Shown here in pieces: positions 43,911 to 56,488 of a DNA stretch of 62,174 nt. Origin of the DNA: Ventosimonas gracilis. GTDB lineage: Bacteria > Pseudomonadota > Gammaproteobacteria > Pseudomonadales > Pseudomonadaceae. Made by a program: the position numbers and the translations under genes. The notes beneath the pieces were generated by a model. That model did not search any database. It was not told where the DNA came from and saw only the letters and a program-made list of their open reading frames with translations. The DNA lies in the NCBI RefSeq assembly GCF_001580025.1, contig NZ_LSZO01000184.1, forward strand, positions 1-62,174. Direction: 5' to 3'. Position 1 is the first letter of the stretch; every line of letters starts with the position of its first letter.

Positions 43911-45122
43911 TTATTGGCGATAACTTTGAATAAAACGCCCCATGCGTTCTATTGCCTGTTCCAGGTCATCAATATGCGGCAATGTGACCAGTCTAAAATG
44001 GTCTGGCTCCGGCCAATTAAAGGCGCTGCCTTGTACCACAAGCAGTTTTTCACTGCGCAATAAATCCAGTACGAATTGTTCATCATTAACAATCGAGCCA
44101 TGTTTGGGGTCGATTTTCGGGAAGGCGTATAAAGCGCCCATCGGTTTAACGCAGCTAATGCCGGGGGTGGCCGATAGCAATTCATAAGCGCGATTACGCT
44201 GTAACCCTAAGCGGCCTTGCGGCAGTATTAACTCTTTAATGCTCTGATGACCACCGAGCGCGGTTTGAATAGCATATTGGCTCGGCACATTCGGGCACAG
44301 GCGCATATTGGCGAGCATATCAAGGCCCTCGATATAGCTTTTGGCTTGTTGCTTGGCACCGGACACCAGCAGCCAGCCGCTGCGAAATCCCGCCACTCGC
44401 CAGGATTTGGACAGTCCACACAGGGTTAAAAACAGCACATCGTCTGCGAGAGTGGCAACGCTGATATGCGTGGCATCGTCGTAAAGGATTTGGTCGTAGA
44501 TTTCATCGGCCAAAATCATCAAACCGTGTTCGCGGGCGATTTGTACCAGGTCCAATAAAAGCTCGCGCGAATAGACCGCACCGGTCGGGTTATTGGGGTT
44601 AATCAGCACCAAGGCGCGAGTATTGGGGGTGATTTTGCGGCGAATATCGGCTAAATCGGGAAACCATAGCGCCTGTTCGTCACAAAGGTAATGCACTGGC
44701 GTGCCGCCCGCGAGCGCGACTGAGGCCGTCCACAGTGGGTAGTCGGGCGCGGGAATCAGCACTTCATCGCCACTGTCGAGCAGTGCCTGCATCGCCATCA
44801 CTATCAGTTCAGACACGCCGTTGCCAAGGTAGATGTCGTCCAGCTCAATGCCGCTGATTTGCCGCTGCTGGTAATACTGCATCACCGCCTTGCGCGCACT
44901 GAACAATCCCTTGGAGTCGCTGTAGCCTTGTGCGCTGGGCAGGTTGTGGATGACATCGTGAAGGATTTCCGCTGGCGCGTCGAAACCAAAGGGCGCGGGA
45001 TTGCCGATGTGCAGCTTTAAAATGTGCTGGCCGTCTTCTTCCATACGCCGCGCTTCGTCCAAGACCGGGCCGCGGATGTCGTAACAAACATGGGCAAGTT
45101 TGCTGGATTTGCGAAAGCGCAT
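43911..45122 (-). CDS. alaA: Alanine-synthesising aminotransferase AlaA
   Basis: A 403-residue class I PLP aminotransferase, colinear with E. coli AlaA from the first residues (MRFRKSSKLAHVCYDIRGPVL). INPNNPTGAVYS, ADEIYDQILYDD and the PLP lysine in GLSKSWRVAGFRSGW are visible. It makes alanine from pyruvate using glutamate. Confidence 0.95.
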   Translation of the reverse strand: MRFRKSSKLAHVCYDIRGPVLDEARRMEEDGQHILKLHIGNPAPFGFDAPAEILHDVIHNLPSAQGYSDSKGLFSARKAVMQYYQQRQISGIELDDIYLGNGVSELIVMAMQALLDSGDEVLIPAPDYPLWTASVALAGGTPVHYLCDEQALWFPDLADIRRKITPNTRALVLINPNNPTGAVYSRELLLDLVQIAREHGLMILADEIYDQILYDDATHISVATLADDVLFLTLCGLSKSWRVAGFRSGWLLVSGAKQQAKSYIEGLDMLANMRLCPNVPSQYAIQTALGGHQSIKELILPQGRLGLQRNRAYELLSATPGISCVKPMGALYAFPKIDPKHGSIVNDEQFVLDLLRSEKLLVVQGSAFNWPEPDHFRLVTLPHIDDLEQAIERMGRFIQSYRQ

Positions 45123-45180
45123 GGCGTATCCCCGAATGGGCAGTAAAAATGCGCCATCATACGGGCGCGGGGTAAAAAAG

Positions 45181-45345
45181 CTATGGGAGTTGCACGCCTT
45201 CTTCCAGCAGCCTATCGACCAGCCTAATCAGCGGTAGACCCATCAGGCTACTGGCAGCCTCGCCGCAAGTTTTGCGAAACCATCTGATGCCCAATCCTTC
45301 TGATTTAAAACCGCCCACACAATCAAAGGGTTGCGCGCGCTCCAG
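45181..45345 (-). pseudogene. maf: C-terminal remnant of a Maf nucleotide pyrophosphatase gene
   Basis: The minus frame reads LERAQPFDCVGGFKSEGLGI and then ASSLMGLPLIRLVDRLLEEG before a TAG. This is the C-terminus of Maf/YceF, a nucleotide pyrophosphatase whose gene normally precedes yceD-rpmF-plsX. The middle of the same gene lies at 46858-46981; the two pieces are separated by the NfeD-SPFH cassette. Confidence 0.8.
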
Positions 45346-45414
45346 TCGGCCTCGCCCTGCGCCTGCGTCTAGGACAGACAGCCGTCAAACCCGCATGGGG
45401 TCTGTGGCATGGAT

Positions 45415-45879
45415 TTATGCCGAGGGTGTGTCCGCCTCGACGCTCAGGTTGACGCCATCGCTGCCGGTGATGCGCACCCGTGAGCCCAGGGCGAGGTCGG
45501 GGCCTTGCACTACCCAGAACGCATCGCCGATTTTCACCCGCCCGCGCCCGCCGATGATGGCTTGCTCCAACGCTACGATCTTGCCCACATGTTGCGCCGC
45601 ACGGCGGTTGAGGGTCGGATGATCGCTCTTGCGCTCGCGGCCACGGATGAACTTGCGGTAGAGCAGGATGGTGATAAACGAGAGCACCACAAACGCGGCG
45701 ACCTGAGCCAGCACCGGGATCCCCGGTATCAGCAGCACGATGACGAACACCACGCCCGCCGCAATCCCCATCCACAACAGGAAGGCACCCGGGATGATGG
45801 TCTCAGCCGCCATCAACAACAGCGCGGCGGCGGCCCAGATGGTGACGTCCATGCGCAGTGAATCGGTCTCGAAGAGCAT
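45415..45879 (-). CDS. NfeD-family membrane protein
   Basis: A 154-residue protein: about three TM helices (VTIWAAAALLLMAAETIIPGAFLLWMGIAAG) and a C-terminal OB-fold NfeD domain (VGKIVALEQAIIGGRGRVKIGDAFW). GAGGGAG precedes the ATG. NfeD proteins pair with SPFH proteins, here encoded immediately upstream. The codon choice of this pair looks different from the surrounding genes by eye, in keeping with acquisition. Confidence 0.88.
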   Translation of the reverse strand: MLFETDSLRMDVTIWAAAALLLMAAETIIPGAFLLWMGIAAGVVFVIVLLIPGIPVLAQVAAFVVLSFITILLYRKFIRGRERKSDHPTLNRRAAQHVGKIVALEQAIIGGRGRVKIGDAFWVVQGPDLALGSRVRITGSDGVNLSVEADTPSA

Positions 45880-45900
45880 TAAGCAACTCCCTCGGCGGCG

Positions 45901-46830
45901 TTATGACGGTTTGCCGGACAGCGCGGTTTTGGCCAGCTCCCCGATCCCGGCGATGGAACCGATGAGGCCGCTGCTTTCCATCGGCATCAGCACGAATTTT
46001 TGATTCGGTGCCTTGGCCAGATCACTGAACGCTTCGACGTATTTCTGCGCGATAAAGTAATTGATCGCCTGCACGTTGCCCTGGGAGATGGCTTCGGACA
46101 CCATCTGCGTGGCGTTGGCCTCGGCCTGAGCCAGCCGCTCGCGCGCTTCGGCGTCGCGGAAGGCGGCCTCCTTGCGGCCTTCGGCTTCCAGCACGGCGGC
46201 CTGTTTTTCGCCCTGGGCGCGGAGGATTTCCGATTCGCGCGAGCCTTCGGCTTCCAGAATCTGCGCGCGCTTTTCGCGCTCGGCCTTCATCTGCCGCGCC
46301 ATTGCATTGACCAGATCCTGCGGCGGTGAAATGTCGCGGATTTCAATCCGGGTGACCTTGATGCCCCAGGGATTGGTCGCGATATCGACGACGTTGAGCA
46401 GTTGCGCATTGATGGTCTCGCGCTGGCTGAGTGATTCGTCAAGGTCCATCGAACCGATTACGGTACGGATGTTGGTCTGCACCAACGCGGTCATGGCAAT
46501 TTCGAGGTTGGAGACTTCATAGGTCGCCTTGGCAGCGTCGAGCACCTGGAAAAACACCACCCCGTCCACGCGCACTACCGCGTTGTCCTTGGTGATGACA
46601 TCTTGGCTCGGTACATCGAGCACCTGTTCCATCATATTGACCTTGCGGCTCACGTGGTAAATGACCGGTATCAGGAAGTGCAGGCCGGGCGACATGCTGT
46701 GGGTGTATTTGCCGAAGCGTTCCACCGTCCATTCATAGCCTTGCGGAACCATGCGCACGGTTCTGTACAGGATGATGCCACCGGCCAGCAGCAATACCAG
46801 ACTCAAAAACGAGATGGGCGAGATAGACAC
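45901..46830 (-). CDS. SPFH/band-7 membrane protein (QmcA-like)
   Basis: A 309-residue stomatin/QmcA-type protein: one N-terminal TM helix, the SPFH domain (VPQGYEWTVERFGKYTHSMSPGLHFLIPV) and a long Ala/Glu-rich coiled coil (about 165-235). GTG start with AAGGA 7 nt upstream. It forms membrane assemblies with NfeD partners and affects membrane-protease quality control. The two genes together occupy the middle of the maf locus. Confidence 0.9.
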   Translation of the reverse strand: MSISPISFLSLVLLLAGGIILYRTVRMVPQGYEWTVERFGKYTHSMSPGLHFLIPVIYHVSRKVNMMEQVLDVPSQDVITKDNAVVRVDGVVFFQVLDAAKATYEVSNLEIAMTALVQTNIRTVIGSMDLDESLSQRETINAQLLNVVDIATNPWGIKVTRIEIRDISPPQDLVNAMARQMKAEREKRAQILEAEGSRESEILRAQGEKQAAVLEAEGRKEAAFRDAEARERLAQAEANATQMVSEAISQGNVQAINYFIAQKYVEAFSDLAKAPNQKFVLMPMESSGLIGSIAGIGELAKTALSGKPS

Positions 46831-46857
46831 GTTGTATCCTTATTGAAGTTTTTTCAT

Positions 46858-46981
46858 GATTTGATCTCACATCTTTGCATATTCGGCACGGCTTGCGCAT
46901 CAACAACGCAAGTCCCGTTAAAAAATCCACCTGCCGCCCGCTTGCTGCCTGCCACTGGCGGATGGCGTTTGGCATATCGTG
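46858..46981 (-). pseudogene. maf: Middle fragment of the disrupted maf gene
   Basis: The minus frame reads HDMPNAIRQWQAASGRQVDF then LTGLALLMRKPCRICKDVR, the Maf segment around the conserved S-G-x-x-x-x-F-x-T-G-L. The N-terminal ~100 codons, with the Maf signature, are absent; the family-specific end repeat abuts this piece. About 30 codons between this piece and the C-terminal remnant are also missing or degenerate. Confidence 0.72.
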
Positions 46982-47011
46982 CGGCTCGCGTTTGAAGCAG
47001 GAACAGACCCT
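46981..47011. mobile_element. Solo end of the MITE-like element family
   Basis: 29 of 31 bases match the right end of the element at 6158-6188, including the 23-bp terminal repeat (46989-47011). No second end is seen nearby. It marks the breakpoint where maf lost its N-terminal part. Confidence 0.75.
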
Positions 47012-47022
47012 GGCGATTTTCT

Positions 47023-47051
47023 TTGACAGCCGCAGACACTCTCCCTAGAAT
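47023..47051 (+). promoter_or_regulatory. Strong sigma-70 promoter of the yceD-rpmF-fab operon
   Basis: TTGACA (47023-47028), a 17-bp spacer and TAGAAT (47046-47051). Transcription should start near 47057-47058, only a few bases before the yceD ATG at 47061, so the mRNA would be almost leaderless; indeed no SD precedes yceD. Confidence 0.75.
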
Positions 47052-47060
47052 GCCGCGCCT

Positions 47061-47594
47061 ATGTTGAATGGGCCGCTTCCTCCTCAGGTTGACCCGCGCA
47101 AACTGGCCGAGCGTCAAGCTGTGCTGGATTACTGCGTAGCGTTTGCCGACTTACCGCGTTTTGCTTCTGCGCTGCTTGAACAAGAAGGCAGGGTGCGGAT
47201 GCAATTGTCGTTTGCGCGTGATGAAGGCAAAACTCTGATTTTGCGCAGCCTGCTCAGCACGCAAGCGGTACTGCGCTGCCAGCGCTGTTTGGAGCCGGTC
47301 ACACTCGACCTGCAAAGCCAGTGCAGTTATGCGCTGTTGCCAGCAGGGGCCGACCGTTCGGGCGTATCCGCGCAGCATGAATTGCTGGAGCTTGGCGAGT
47401 CGCTGGCGTTGGCTGAACTGATTGAGGATGAGCTGCTGCTGGCACTGCCGTTAGTCCCTGCGCACAAGACCCACCACTGCCAGATACCGGCGTGGAACAG
47501 TCAAGAGGCGGCAAGAGAAAGCAAGCCCAATCCATTTTCCGTATTGGCGCAGTTGCGGCAGGACAATTCCGCCGAAACTGACATTACTAATTGA
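47061..47594 (+). CDS. yceD: YceD/DUF177 protein, 23S rRNA accumulation protein
   Basis: A 177-residue DUF177 protein with the family CxxC segment [11 protein letters not shown] and the acidic [11 protein letters not shown]. YceD is required for normal 23S rRNA accumulation and is always encoded beside rpmF. First gene of the operon, driven by the promoter at 47023. Confidence 0.93.
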   Translation: MLNGPLPPQVDPRKLAERQAVLDYCVAFADLPRFASALLEQEGRVRMQLSFARDEGKTLILRSLLSTQAVLRCQRCLEPVTLDLQSQCSYALLPAGADRSGVSAQHELLELGESLALAELIEDELLLALPLVPAHKTHHCQIPAWNSQEAARESKPNPFSVLAQLRQDNSAETDITN

Positions 47595-47622
47595 CGCAAA
47601 CACTTCAAAGGAGTTTACCCAA

Positions 47623-47808
47623 ATGGCTGTTCAGCAGAACAAAAAATCCCGCTCGGCGCGGGATATGCGCCGCTCGCACGATGCCTTGTCGGCACCGACT
47701 TTATCGGTAGAAAAAACCACCGGTGAAGTGCATTTGCGTCACCACGTCACGCCGGAAGGCATTTGGCGCGGTCGCAAAATCACCGGCAATAACGATACCG
47801 ACGAGTAA
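47623..47808 (+). CDS. rpmF: 50S ribosomal protein L32
   Basis: A 61-residue protein starting [22 protein letters not shown], the standard L32 N-terminus. It is the cysteine-free form without a zinc ribbon. AAAGGAG precedes the ATG. Confidence 0.97.
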   Translation: MAVQQNKKSRSARDMRRSHDALSAPTLSVEKTTGEVHLRHHVTPEGIWRGRKITGNNDTDE

Positions 47809-47810
47809 CC

Positions 47811-48845
47811 TTGACCGCACTGGTCGTTGCTATTGATGCAATGGGGGGCGATTTTGGCCCTTCTTGCACCGTTCCCGCCAGCTTGCTCGCGTTGGATGAA
47901 CATCCTGCCCTTGAGCTTTTATTAGTCGGCCAAGCGCCTTCCATTGAAGCCTGCTTGCCGTCCAATCTGGATAAAGCGCGTCGCAATCGTTTGCAGGTGA
48001 TACCCGCAAACGAAGTGATCAGCATGGATGAAGCGCCCGCTGCGGCGCTGCGCGGCAAGCCGGATTCCTCCATGCGCCGCGCTTTGCAGTGCGTGCGTGA
48101 TGGCAACGCTCACGCCTGTGTCAGCGCGGGCAACAGTGGCGCACTGCTGGCATTATCACGTCATCTGCTGAAAACCTTACCGGGCATTGCACGTCCGCCG
48201 ATGGTTAGAGCCATTCCCACTGCCCAAGGCGCATGCTTGCTGCTGGATTTGGGGGCGAACCTCGATTGCCCTGCTGCGCAACTCTGCCAATTTGCCCTGC
48301 TCGGCGCACTGGCCGCCGAAGCGCGTGGTGCGGTGCAGCCAAAAGTCGCGCTGCTTAATGTCGGCAGCGAGGCGATTAAGGGCAATCAGCAGGTCAAGCA
48401 GGCCGATGCCTTACTGCGCGAGGCCAAAAAACAAGGAAAGCTCCACTATATCGGCTATATCGAAGGGCACGACCTGTTTGCCGGAAAGGCGGATGTTGCG
48501 GTCTGCGACGGTTTTGTCGGCAATCTCTTGCTTAAATCCAGCGAGGGCTTGGCGCAAATGCTTAACCTTCGCCTGCGCCGCGAATTTGCCCGCACAGGGT
48601 TTAGCCGCCTTATTGGTGCTTTGGCGCTACCGCTACTCAGGCGGCTGAAAAAAGAACTTAATCCCGCGCAGCACAATGGCGCAAGTTTCTTGGGGCTACG
48701 CCAAGTTGTGGTAAAAAGCCACGGCGGCGCGGATACTGAAGGCTTTAAAAACGCCATATTGCACGCACAGCAGGAACTTGCCTGCAACCTGGTGCAGCAC
48801 CTGCAAAGCCGCCTTGCGCGTCTGTATCCAGACCGTCCCATTTAA
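47811..48845 (+). CDS. plsX: Phosphate acyltransferase PlsX
   Basis: A 344-residue enzyme that makes acyl-phosphate from acyl-ACP for phospholipid synthesis. [11 protein letters not shown] at the N-terminus and [16 protein letters not shown] are diagnostic. Start is TTG 47811, 2 nt after the rpmF stop. Confidence 0.96.
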   Translation: MTALVVAIDAMGGDFGPSCTVPASLLALDEHPALELLLVGQAPSIEACLPSNLDKARRNRLQVIPANEVISMDEAPAAALRGKPDSSMRRALQCVRDGNAHACVSAGNSGALLALSRHLLKTLPGIARPPMVRAIPTAQGACLLLDLGANLDCPAAQLCQFALLGALAAEARGAVQPKVALLNVGSEAIKGNQQVKQADALLREAKKQGKLHYIGYIEGHDLFAGKADVAVCDGFVGNLLLKSSEGLAQMLNLRLRREFARTGFSRLIGALALPLLRRLKKELNPAQHNGASFLGLRQVVVKSHGGADTEGFKNAILHAQQELACNLVQHLQSRLARLYPDRPI

Positions 48846-48856
48846 GGAATAACCCC

Positions 48857-49795
48857 ATGTCACAGATTTTTGCCTTTGTATTTCCCGGCCAAGGCTCGCA
48901 GTCACTCGGCATGCTCAAAGAGCACGGCGCGGCGCGGCCGCAAGTTTTGCAGACTTTTGCCGAGGCGAGCGAAGCGCTCGGTTACGACCTGTGGGCGCTG
49001 TGCCAAAAGGGTCCAGCCGAACAGCTCGATGAAACCGATAAAACGCAACCGGCCATCCTCACCGCCTCCATCGCCCTGTGGCGCTTGTGGCTGGCAGAAG
49101 GTGGCGTGAAACCGGCTTTTGTCGCCGGTCACAGCTTGGGCGAATATTCGGCGTTGGTCGCCTCTGGCAGCCTTTCTTTAAAAGAAGCGGTCAAGCTGGT
49201 CGAAACGCGAGGGCAATTGATGCAGCAAGCCGTGCCCGTCGGCACTGGCGCAATGGCGGCCATTATCGGCCTTGATGACGATGCCGTGATTGCCGCCTGT
49301 GAGGAAGCCGCGCAAGGCGAGGTGATCAGTGCGGTCAACTTTAACGCGCCCGGCCAAGTGGTGATTGCCGGAGCCGCAAGCGCGGTCACTCGTGCGCAGG
49401 AAAGCTGCAAAGCGCGTGGTGCCAAACGCGCCCTGCCCTTGCCGGTTAGCGTGCCTTCGCACTGTGCGTTAATGCGCCCGGCCGCGCAGCGCTTTGCCGA
49501 GGCCGTTGCCGCCATTGACTGGCAAACGCCGCAAATCCCCTTGGTGCAAAATGTCAGCGCCAGGCTTGCCGCTGATTTGGACAGTTTGAAGCAAGATCTG
49601 CTGGCGCAGCTTTACAGCCCGGTACGCTGGACGGCATCCATGCACTATCTCGCCGAAAACGGCATCAGTACGCTTGTCGAATGCGGCCCTGGCAAAGTGC
49701 TCAGCGGCCTTGGCAAGCGCTGCATTAAAGAAGCACAGATTTTTTCTACCGATACGCCAGAAGCCTTCGCCAGTGCCCTAAGCGCATTGGCTTAA
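48857..49795 (+). CDS. fabD: Malonyl-CoA:ACP transacylase
   Basis: A 312-residue enzyme with FPGQGSQ, the nucleophile GHSLGEYSAL and the catalytic His in VPSHCALM. It supplies malonyl-ACP for fatty acids and, presumably, for the APE ketosynthases, since the APE cluster has no transacylase of its own. No fabH lies between plsX and fabD, as in Pseudomonas. Confidence 0.97.
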   Translation: MSQIFAFVFPGQGSQSLGMLKEHGAARPQVLQTFAEASEALGYDLWALCQKGPAEQLDETDKTQPAILTASIALWRLWLAEGGVKPAFVAGHSLGEYSALVASGSLSLKEAVKLVETRGQLMQQAVPVGTGAMAAIIGLDDDAVIAACEEAAQGEVISAVNFNAPGQVVIAGAASAVTRAQESCKARGAKRALPLPVSVPSHCALMRPAAQRFAEAVAAIDWQTPQIPLVQNVSARLAADLDSLKQDLLAQLYSPVRWTASMHYLAENGISTLVECGPGKVLSGLGKRCIKEAQIFSTDTPEAFASALSALA

Positions 49796-49815
49796 GCCTA
49801 TTTGAGGAATCCAAC

Positions 49816-50556
49816 ATGAGTTTGCAAGATAAAGTCGCCCTGGTCACCGGTGCGAGCCGCGGCATTGGTCAGGCCATTGCGCTGGAGTTGGGTCGTCGTG
49901 GCTATATCGTGATTGGCACGGCGACCACTGAAAGTGGCGCGGCCAAGATTGATGCTTTTTTTAAAGAAAACGGCATTAACGGCAAAGGCTTGGCGCTTGA
50001 TGTCGGCAATGACGAATCCGTTGCCAGCGCATTGGAAGCCGTGCAAAAAACCTTCGCCGCGCCATTGATTTTGGTCAACAACGCCGGCATCACCCGCGAC
50101 AACCTACTGATGCGTATGAAGGACGATGAATGGTTTGAGGTGATCAATACCAATCTAAACGGCCTTTATCGCCTGTCCAAAGCCGTGCTGCGCGGCATGA
50201 CCAAAGCGCGTTTTGGCCGCATTATCAATATCGGCTCAGTGGTCGGGCAAATGGGCAATGGCGGACAAACCAACTACGCCGCCGCCAAAGCCGGTCTTGA
50301 AGGCTTCTCGCGTGCGCTGGCAAGGGAGGTTGGCTCGCGAGCGATTACCGTCAACACCGTCGCCCCCGGTTTTATCGATACCGACATGACGCGCGAATTG
50401 CCAGAGGCGCAGCGCGAGGCACTGACCGCACAAATCCCGTTGGCTCGTTTGGGGCAACCGGAAGAAATCGCCAAAGCGGTGGCCTTCCTCGCCTCAGAAG
50501 ATGCCGCCTATATCAGCGGCGCAACCCTGCCGGTCAACGGTGGGTTATATATGTGA
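49816..50556 (+). CDS. fabG: 3-oxoacyl-ACP reductase
   Basis: A 246-residue SDR with TGASRGIG, NNAGITRDNLLMRM and the Ser-Tyr-Lys set in NIGSVVGQMGNGGQTNYAAAKAG. Primary fatty-acid reductase; distinct from the APE copy at 10170. Confidence 0.97.
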   Translation: MSLQDKVALVTGASRGIGQAIALELGRRGYIVIGTATTESGAAKIDAFFKENGINGKGLALDVGNDESVASALEAVQKTFAAPLILVNNAGITRDNLLMRMKDDEWFEVINTNLNGLYRLSKAVLRGMTKARFGRIINIGSVVGQMGNGGQTNYAAAKAGLEGFSRALAREVGSRAITVNTVAPGFIDTDMTRELPEAQREALTAQIPLARLGQPEEIAKAVAFLASEDAAYISGATLPVNGGLYM

Positions 50557-50562
50557 ATTGGC

Positions 50563-50590
50563 TTGAAAAGCTAAAGCGTCCTTCTATAAA
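50563..50590 (+). promoter_or_regulatory. Internal promoter of acpP
   Basis: TTGAAA (50563-50568), a 16-bp spacer and TATAAA (50585-50590), 58 bp before acpP. An AACCGG/CCGGTT hairpin follows in the leader. acpP is often transcribed separately because it is needed in large amounts. Confidence 0.5.
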
Positions 50591-50648
50591 CTGGCGAACC
50601 GGTTTAAACCCACCGGTTTGCACCATCCATCAGGAGTGAAAACAAGGT

Positions 50649-50879
50649 ATGAGCATCGAAGAGCGTGTCAAGAAAATCGTCGCGCAGCAGCTTGGCGTAA
50701 AAGAGTCGGAGGTCACCAACGGTGCTTCCTTTATCCAGGACTTGGGCGCTGACTCGCTTGACACCGTTGAGCTGGTTATGGCTCTGGAAGAAGAGTTCGA
50801 GACGGAAATTCCCGACGAACAAGCCGAAAAAATCACCACCGTGCAGCAAGCCATTGATTATATCAATGCCCATCTGTAA
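50649..50879 (+). CDS. acpP: Acyl carrier protein of fatty-acid synthesis
   Basis: A 76-residue acidic ACP beginning [17 protein letters not shown], with the phosphopantetheine serine in [18 protein letters not shown]. Unlike the two APE carriers it is the canonical FAS II form. Confidence 0.98.
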   Translation: MSIEERVKKIVAQQLGVKESEVTNGASFIQDLGADSLDTVELVMALEEEFETEIPDEQAEKITTVQQAIDYINAHL

Positions 50880-50942
50880 ACCTTTTGCAGTGGTTGTGGT
50901 TACTTTCTGCTAGCTGCACCCCTGTGTTAAGGCGAACAAGCC

Positions 50943-50977
50943 AAACCGCATGGCCTGTCATTTGGCGTGCGGTTTTT
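50943..50977 (+). terminator. Terminator after acpP
   Basis: AAACCGCA (50943-50950) pairs with TGCGGTTT (50968-50975), and the 3' arm runs into Ts. It should partly separate acpP from fabF. Confidence 0.65.
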
Positions 50978-51043
50978 CATTGAAGGTGGTTCAAGCACAT
51001 GCCTGCCAAGAAGTGCGGCAGTTGACGGATAAGGGGGAATACT

Positions 51044-52285
51044 GTGAGACGAGTGGCAGTCACTGGCCTTGGCATGGTTTCGCCGCTTTCCGCCGATGTG
51101 GCAGGTAGTTGGCAAGGCATTACCGCAGGCAAAAGCGGTATTGCGCCGATTGAAGGGCTTGACCTTGCAACGCACAGCACCCGCTTTGGCGGTCAGGTCA
51201 AGGATTTCCCCATTGAGACTTACCTGCCCGAAGCCAAAGAGGCGCGTAAGCTCGACCCGTTTATCCAATACGGTTTTGCTGCCAGCATGCAGGCCATTGC
51301 TGATAGCGCTTTGCAAGTCACGGACGAAAACCGCGAACGCTTCGGCGTGGTAATGGGCTCTGGTATTGGCGGCTTAAGCAATATCGAGGCAACCTGCCAC
51401 ACGCTGTTTAACAAAGGGCCAAGACGGATTTCCCCGTTTTTTGTGCCCGGTTCCATTATCAATATGATTTCTGGCTTTGTGTCCATCCAACTGGGCATTG
51501 AAGGGCCAAACTACGCCATTACCACCGCCTGCTCATCGGCCACCCACAGCATCGGCATGGCGGCTCGCGCCATCCGTTATGGCGACGCCGACATCATGCT
51601 GGCAGGCGGCGCGGAACAGGCAATTTGCGCCTTGGGCGTGGGCGGATTTTCCGCCGCGCGGGCGCTGTCCACGCGCAATGACGACCCAATCGGCGCCAGC
51701 CGCCCTTGGGACAAAAACCGCGACGGCTTTGTGCTGTCCGACGGCGCAGGCGCACTGGTGCTCGAAGAGTTGGAACAAGCCAAAGCACGCGGCGCGACCA
51801 TTTACGCCGAACTTTTGGGCTTTGGCATGGGCAGCGATGCTTTTCATATGACCTCGCCGCCGCCAGCAGGTGAAGGCGCGGCGCGCTGCATGCACTTGGC
51901 GCTGCGTGATGCCGGTTTAAATCCCGAAGACATCGACTATATCAACGCGCACGGTACTTCCACTCTCGCCGGAGACCTCGCCGAAGCCAGCGCCATCAAG
52001 CGCGTCTTTGGCGCACATGCCGGGCGGCTTTTGGTGAGTTCCACCAAATCGATGACCGGCCATCTACTCGGTGCTGCCGGTGCGATAGAAGCGATTTTCA
52101 GCATCCTCGCACTGCGTGACCAAATCGCCCCACCGACCATCAATCTCGATGAGCCGGATGAAGGCTGCGATTTGGACTTTGTTCCGCATACCGCGCGTGA
52201 CTGCAAAATTGAGCGAGTACTGTCCAACTCCTTTGGCTTTGGCGGCACCAATGCCTCGCTGATTTTTGGCAGGTTCAGTGGCTGA
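51044..52285 (+). CDS. fabF: 3-oxoacyl-ACP synthase II
   Basis: A 413-residue ketosynthase with Cys in [12 protein letters not shown], His in [11 protein letters not shown] and His in [15 protein letters not shown] start behind a GGGGGA SD. Elongates fatty acids, including unsaturated species, in the cytoplasm. Confidence 0.96.
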   Translation: MRRVAVTGLGMVSPLSADVAGSWQGITAGKSGIAPIEGLDLATHSTRFGGQVKDFPIETYLPEAKEARKLDPFIQYGFAASMQAIADSALQVTDENRERFGVVMGSGIGGLSNIEATCHTLFNKGPRRISPFFVPGSIINMISGFVSIQLGIEGPNYAITTACSSATHSIGMAARAIRYGDADIMLAGGAEQAICALGVGGFSAARALSTRNDDPIGASRPWDKNRDGFVLSDGAGALVLEELEQAKARGATIYAELLGFGMGSDAFHMTSPPPAGEGAARCMHLALRDAGLNPEDIDYINAHGTSTLAGDLAEASAIKRVFGAHAGRLLVSSTKSMTGHLLGAAGAIEAIFSILALRDQIAPPTINLDEPDEGCDLDFVPHTARDCKIERVLSNSFGFGGTNASLIFGRFSG

Positions 52286-53093
52286 TGCCTGGCTCGATGG
52301 GCTGCCCGCGTCCACTGTACCGCTTGCCAACCGTGGCCTTGCTTACGGCGATGGCCTGTTTGAAACGATCAAGGTCAAAAACGGCAAGCCGAGCCTGCTA
52401 GCCCGTCATCTGGCGCGATTGCAAGAAGGCTGCAAGCGGCTTTCCCTCAACTTAAATATCGCCCTGCTACGCCAAGAGCTGGCAGGCTTTTGCGAGAACT
52501 TGGGTGACGGCGTTGCCAAACTGATCATCACCCGTGGTGACGGGCAGCGCGGCTATGCGCCATCCAACGCCACGCCCGCCCGCCGTATCCTGATGGGTAG
52601 CGCGATGCCCGCTTACCCGCCGCAAAATGCACAAGCGGGCGTTCGCCTGTTTCCCTGCCAAACACGCCTGGCCTGCCAGCCGTTGCTGGCCGGGCTAAAA
52701 CATCTCAATCGCCTCGAACAAGTGCTGGCGCGAGGCGAATGGCAAAGCACTGAATACGCCGAAGGGCTGCTCTGTGATTACAGCGGACGGGTGATTGAAG
52801 GGGTCTTTAGCAATCTTTTTGTGGTTAAAGACGGCCATTTATTGACCGCCGATTTATCGCGCTGCGGCGTCGCCGGGGTTATGCGCGCGTTACTGCTGGA
52901 ACTGGCAGGCAACGCCAATATCCCCCTTGGCATCCGTGATATTAGCTACCGCGAACTGCTCGCCGCCGATGAAGTCTTTATTTGCAACTCGCTGTACGGC
53001 ATCTGGCCGGTGATCGCGCTCAGGGCAAAAAGCTGGCCGATTGGCGCTGTCACTCGTACACTACAAGACCTGCTTAATTCCACGGAAGGCTAA
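52278..53093 (+). CDS. pabC: Aminodeoxychorismate lyase
   Basis: A class IV PLP enzyme that makes p-aminobenzoate for folate. GTG 52278 overlaps the fabF stop and gives 271 residues; a TTG at 52266 adds four. The PLP lysine is in [14 protein letters not shown], and [18 protein letters not shown] is the family core. Confidence 0.93.
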   Translation: MADAWLDGLPASTVPLANRGLAYGDGLFETIKVKNGKPSLLARHLARLQEGCKRLSLNLNIALLRQELAGFCENLGDGVAKLIITRGDGQRGYAPSNATPARRILMGSAMPAYPPQNAQAGVRLFPCQTRLACQPLLAGLKHLNRLEQVLARGEWQSTEYAEGLLCDYSGRVIEGVFSNLFVVKDGHLLTADLSRCGVAGVMRALLLELAGNANIPLGIRDISYRELLAADEVFICNSLYGIWPVIALRAKSWPIGAVTRTLQDLLNSTEG

Positions 53094-53098
53094 AAGCC

Positions 53099-55801
<2,703 letters not shown>

Positions 55802-55807
55802 AAGCGC

Positions 55808-56488
55808 TTAGCCCTTAGACGGGCATTCCAAGTGCACGACGCCTGTGTGGCTCGCCAGCAGCAAAATATCCGCCCTACGCGAGGCGAACAGGCCGCTTTC
55901 GACCACACCGGTAATGGCGTTGACTTGTGCTTCCAGCGCCAGTGGTTGGGTAATGGCAAGACCTGCGGCATCGATAATCCAGTTGCCGTTATCGGTGACT
56001 ACATCAGCACGCTTAAGCGGCTTTGCGCCCAGTTGGGTTAATTCGCGCATCACATAAGCACAGGCCATCGGGATAACCTCGACCGGCAGAGGGAAGGCTC
56101 CTAAAACCTCCACGCGCTTGTGTGCTTCGGCAATGCAGACAAAGGTTTTGGCGGTCGCGGCGACGATTTTTTCGCGCGTTAATGCGCCGCCGCCACCTTT
56201 AATCAGACAAAGGTTAGGGTCAGCCTCGTCCGCACCGTCGATATAAAAATCCAGTTGCGCTAAATCGTTTAAGTCGTACAGCGCAATGCCCTGTGCGGCC
56301 AAACGCGCGGCGCTTTGCTCGGAACTTGCGACTGCTCCAGCAAAAGCCTGTTTGTGCGCAGCAAGCAGGTCGATAAAGCAATTAGCCGTCGAACCCGTAC
56401 CAATGCCCAGCACCATTTCACGCTTAAGTTGCGGCAGGATAAGTTCAAGCGCGGCCTGTGCGGCCGCTTGTTTGGGAGAAGTATTCAT
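55808..56488 (-). CDS. rpiA: Ribose-5-phosphate isomerase A
   Basis: A 226-residue enzyme of the pentose phosphate pathway. [42 protein letters not shown] and the C-terminal residues match RpiA. ATG 56488 overlaps the DedA stop (ATGA). Confidence 0.96.
   Translation of the reverse strand: MNTSPKQAAAQAALELILPQLKREMVLGIGTGSTANCFIDLLAAHKQAFAGAVASSEQSAARLAAQGIALYDLNDLAQLDFYIDGADEADPNLCLIKGGGGALTREKIVAATAKTFVCIAEAHKRVEVLGAFPLPVEVIPMACAYVMRELTQLGAKPLKRADVVTDNGNWIIDAAGLAITQPLALEAQVNAITGVVESGLFASRRADILLLASHTGVVHLECPSKG

Noticed and set aside
48846-48856. Missing fabH as an unusual deletion
   Set aside because: Pseudomonas has the same plsX-fabD arrangement, so absence here is ordinary.
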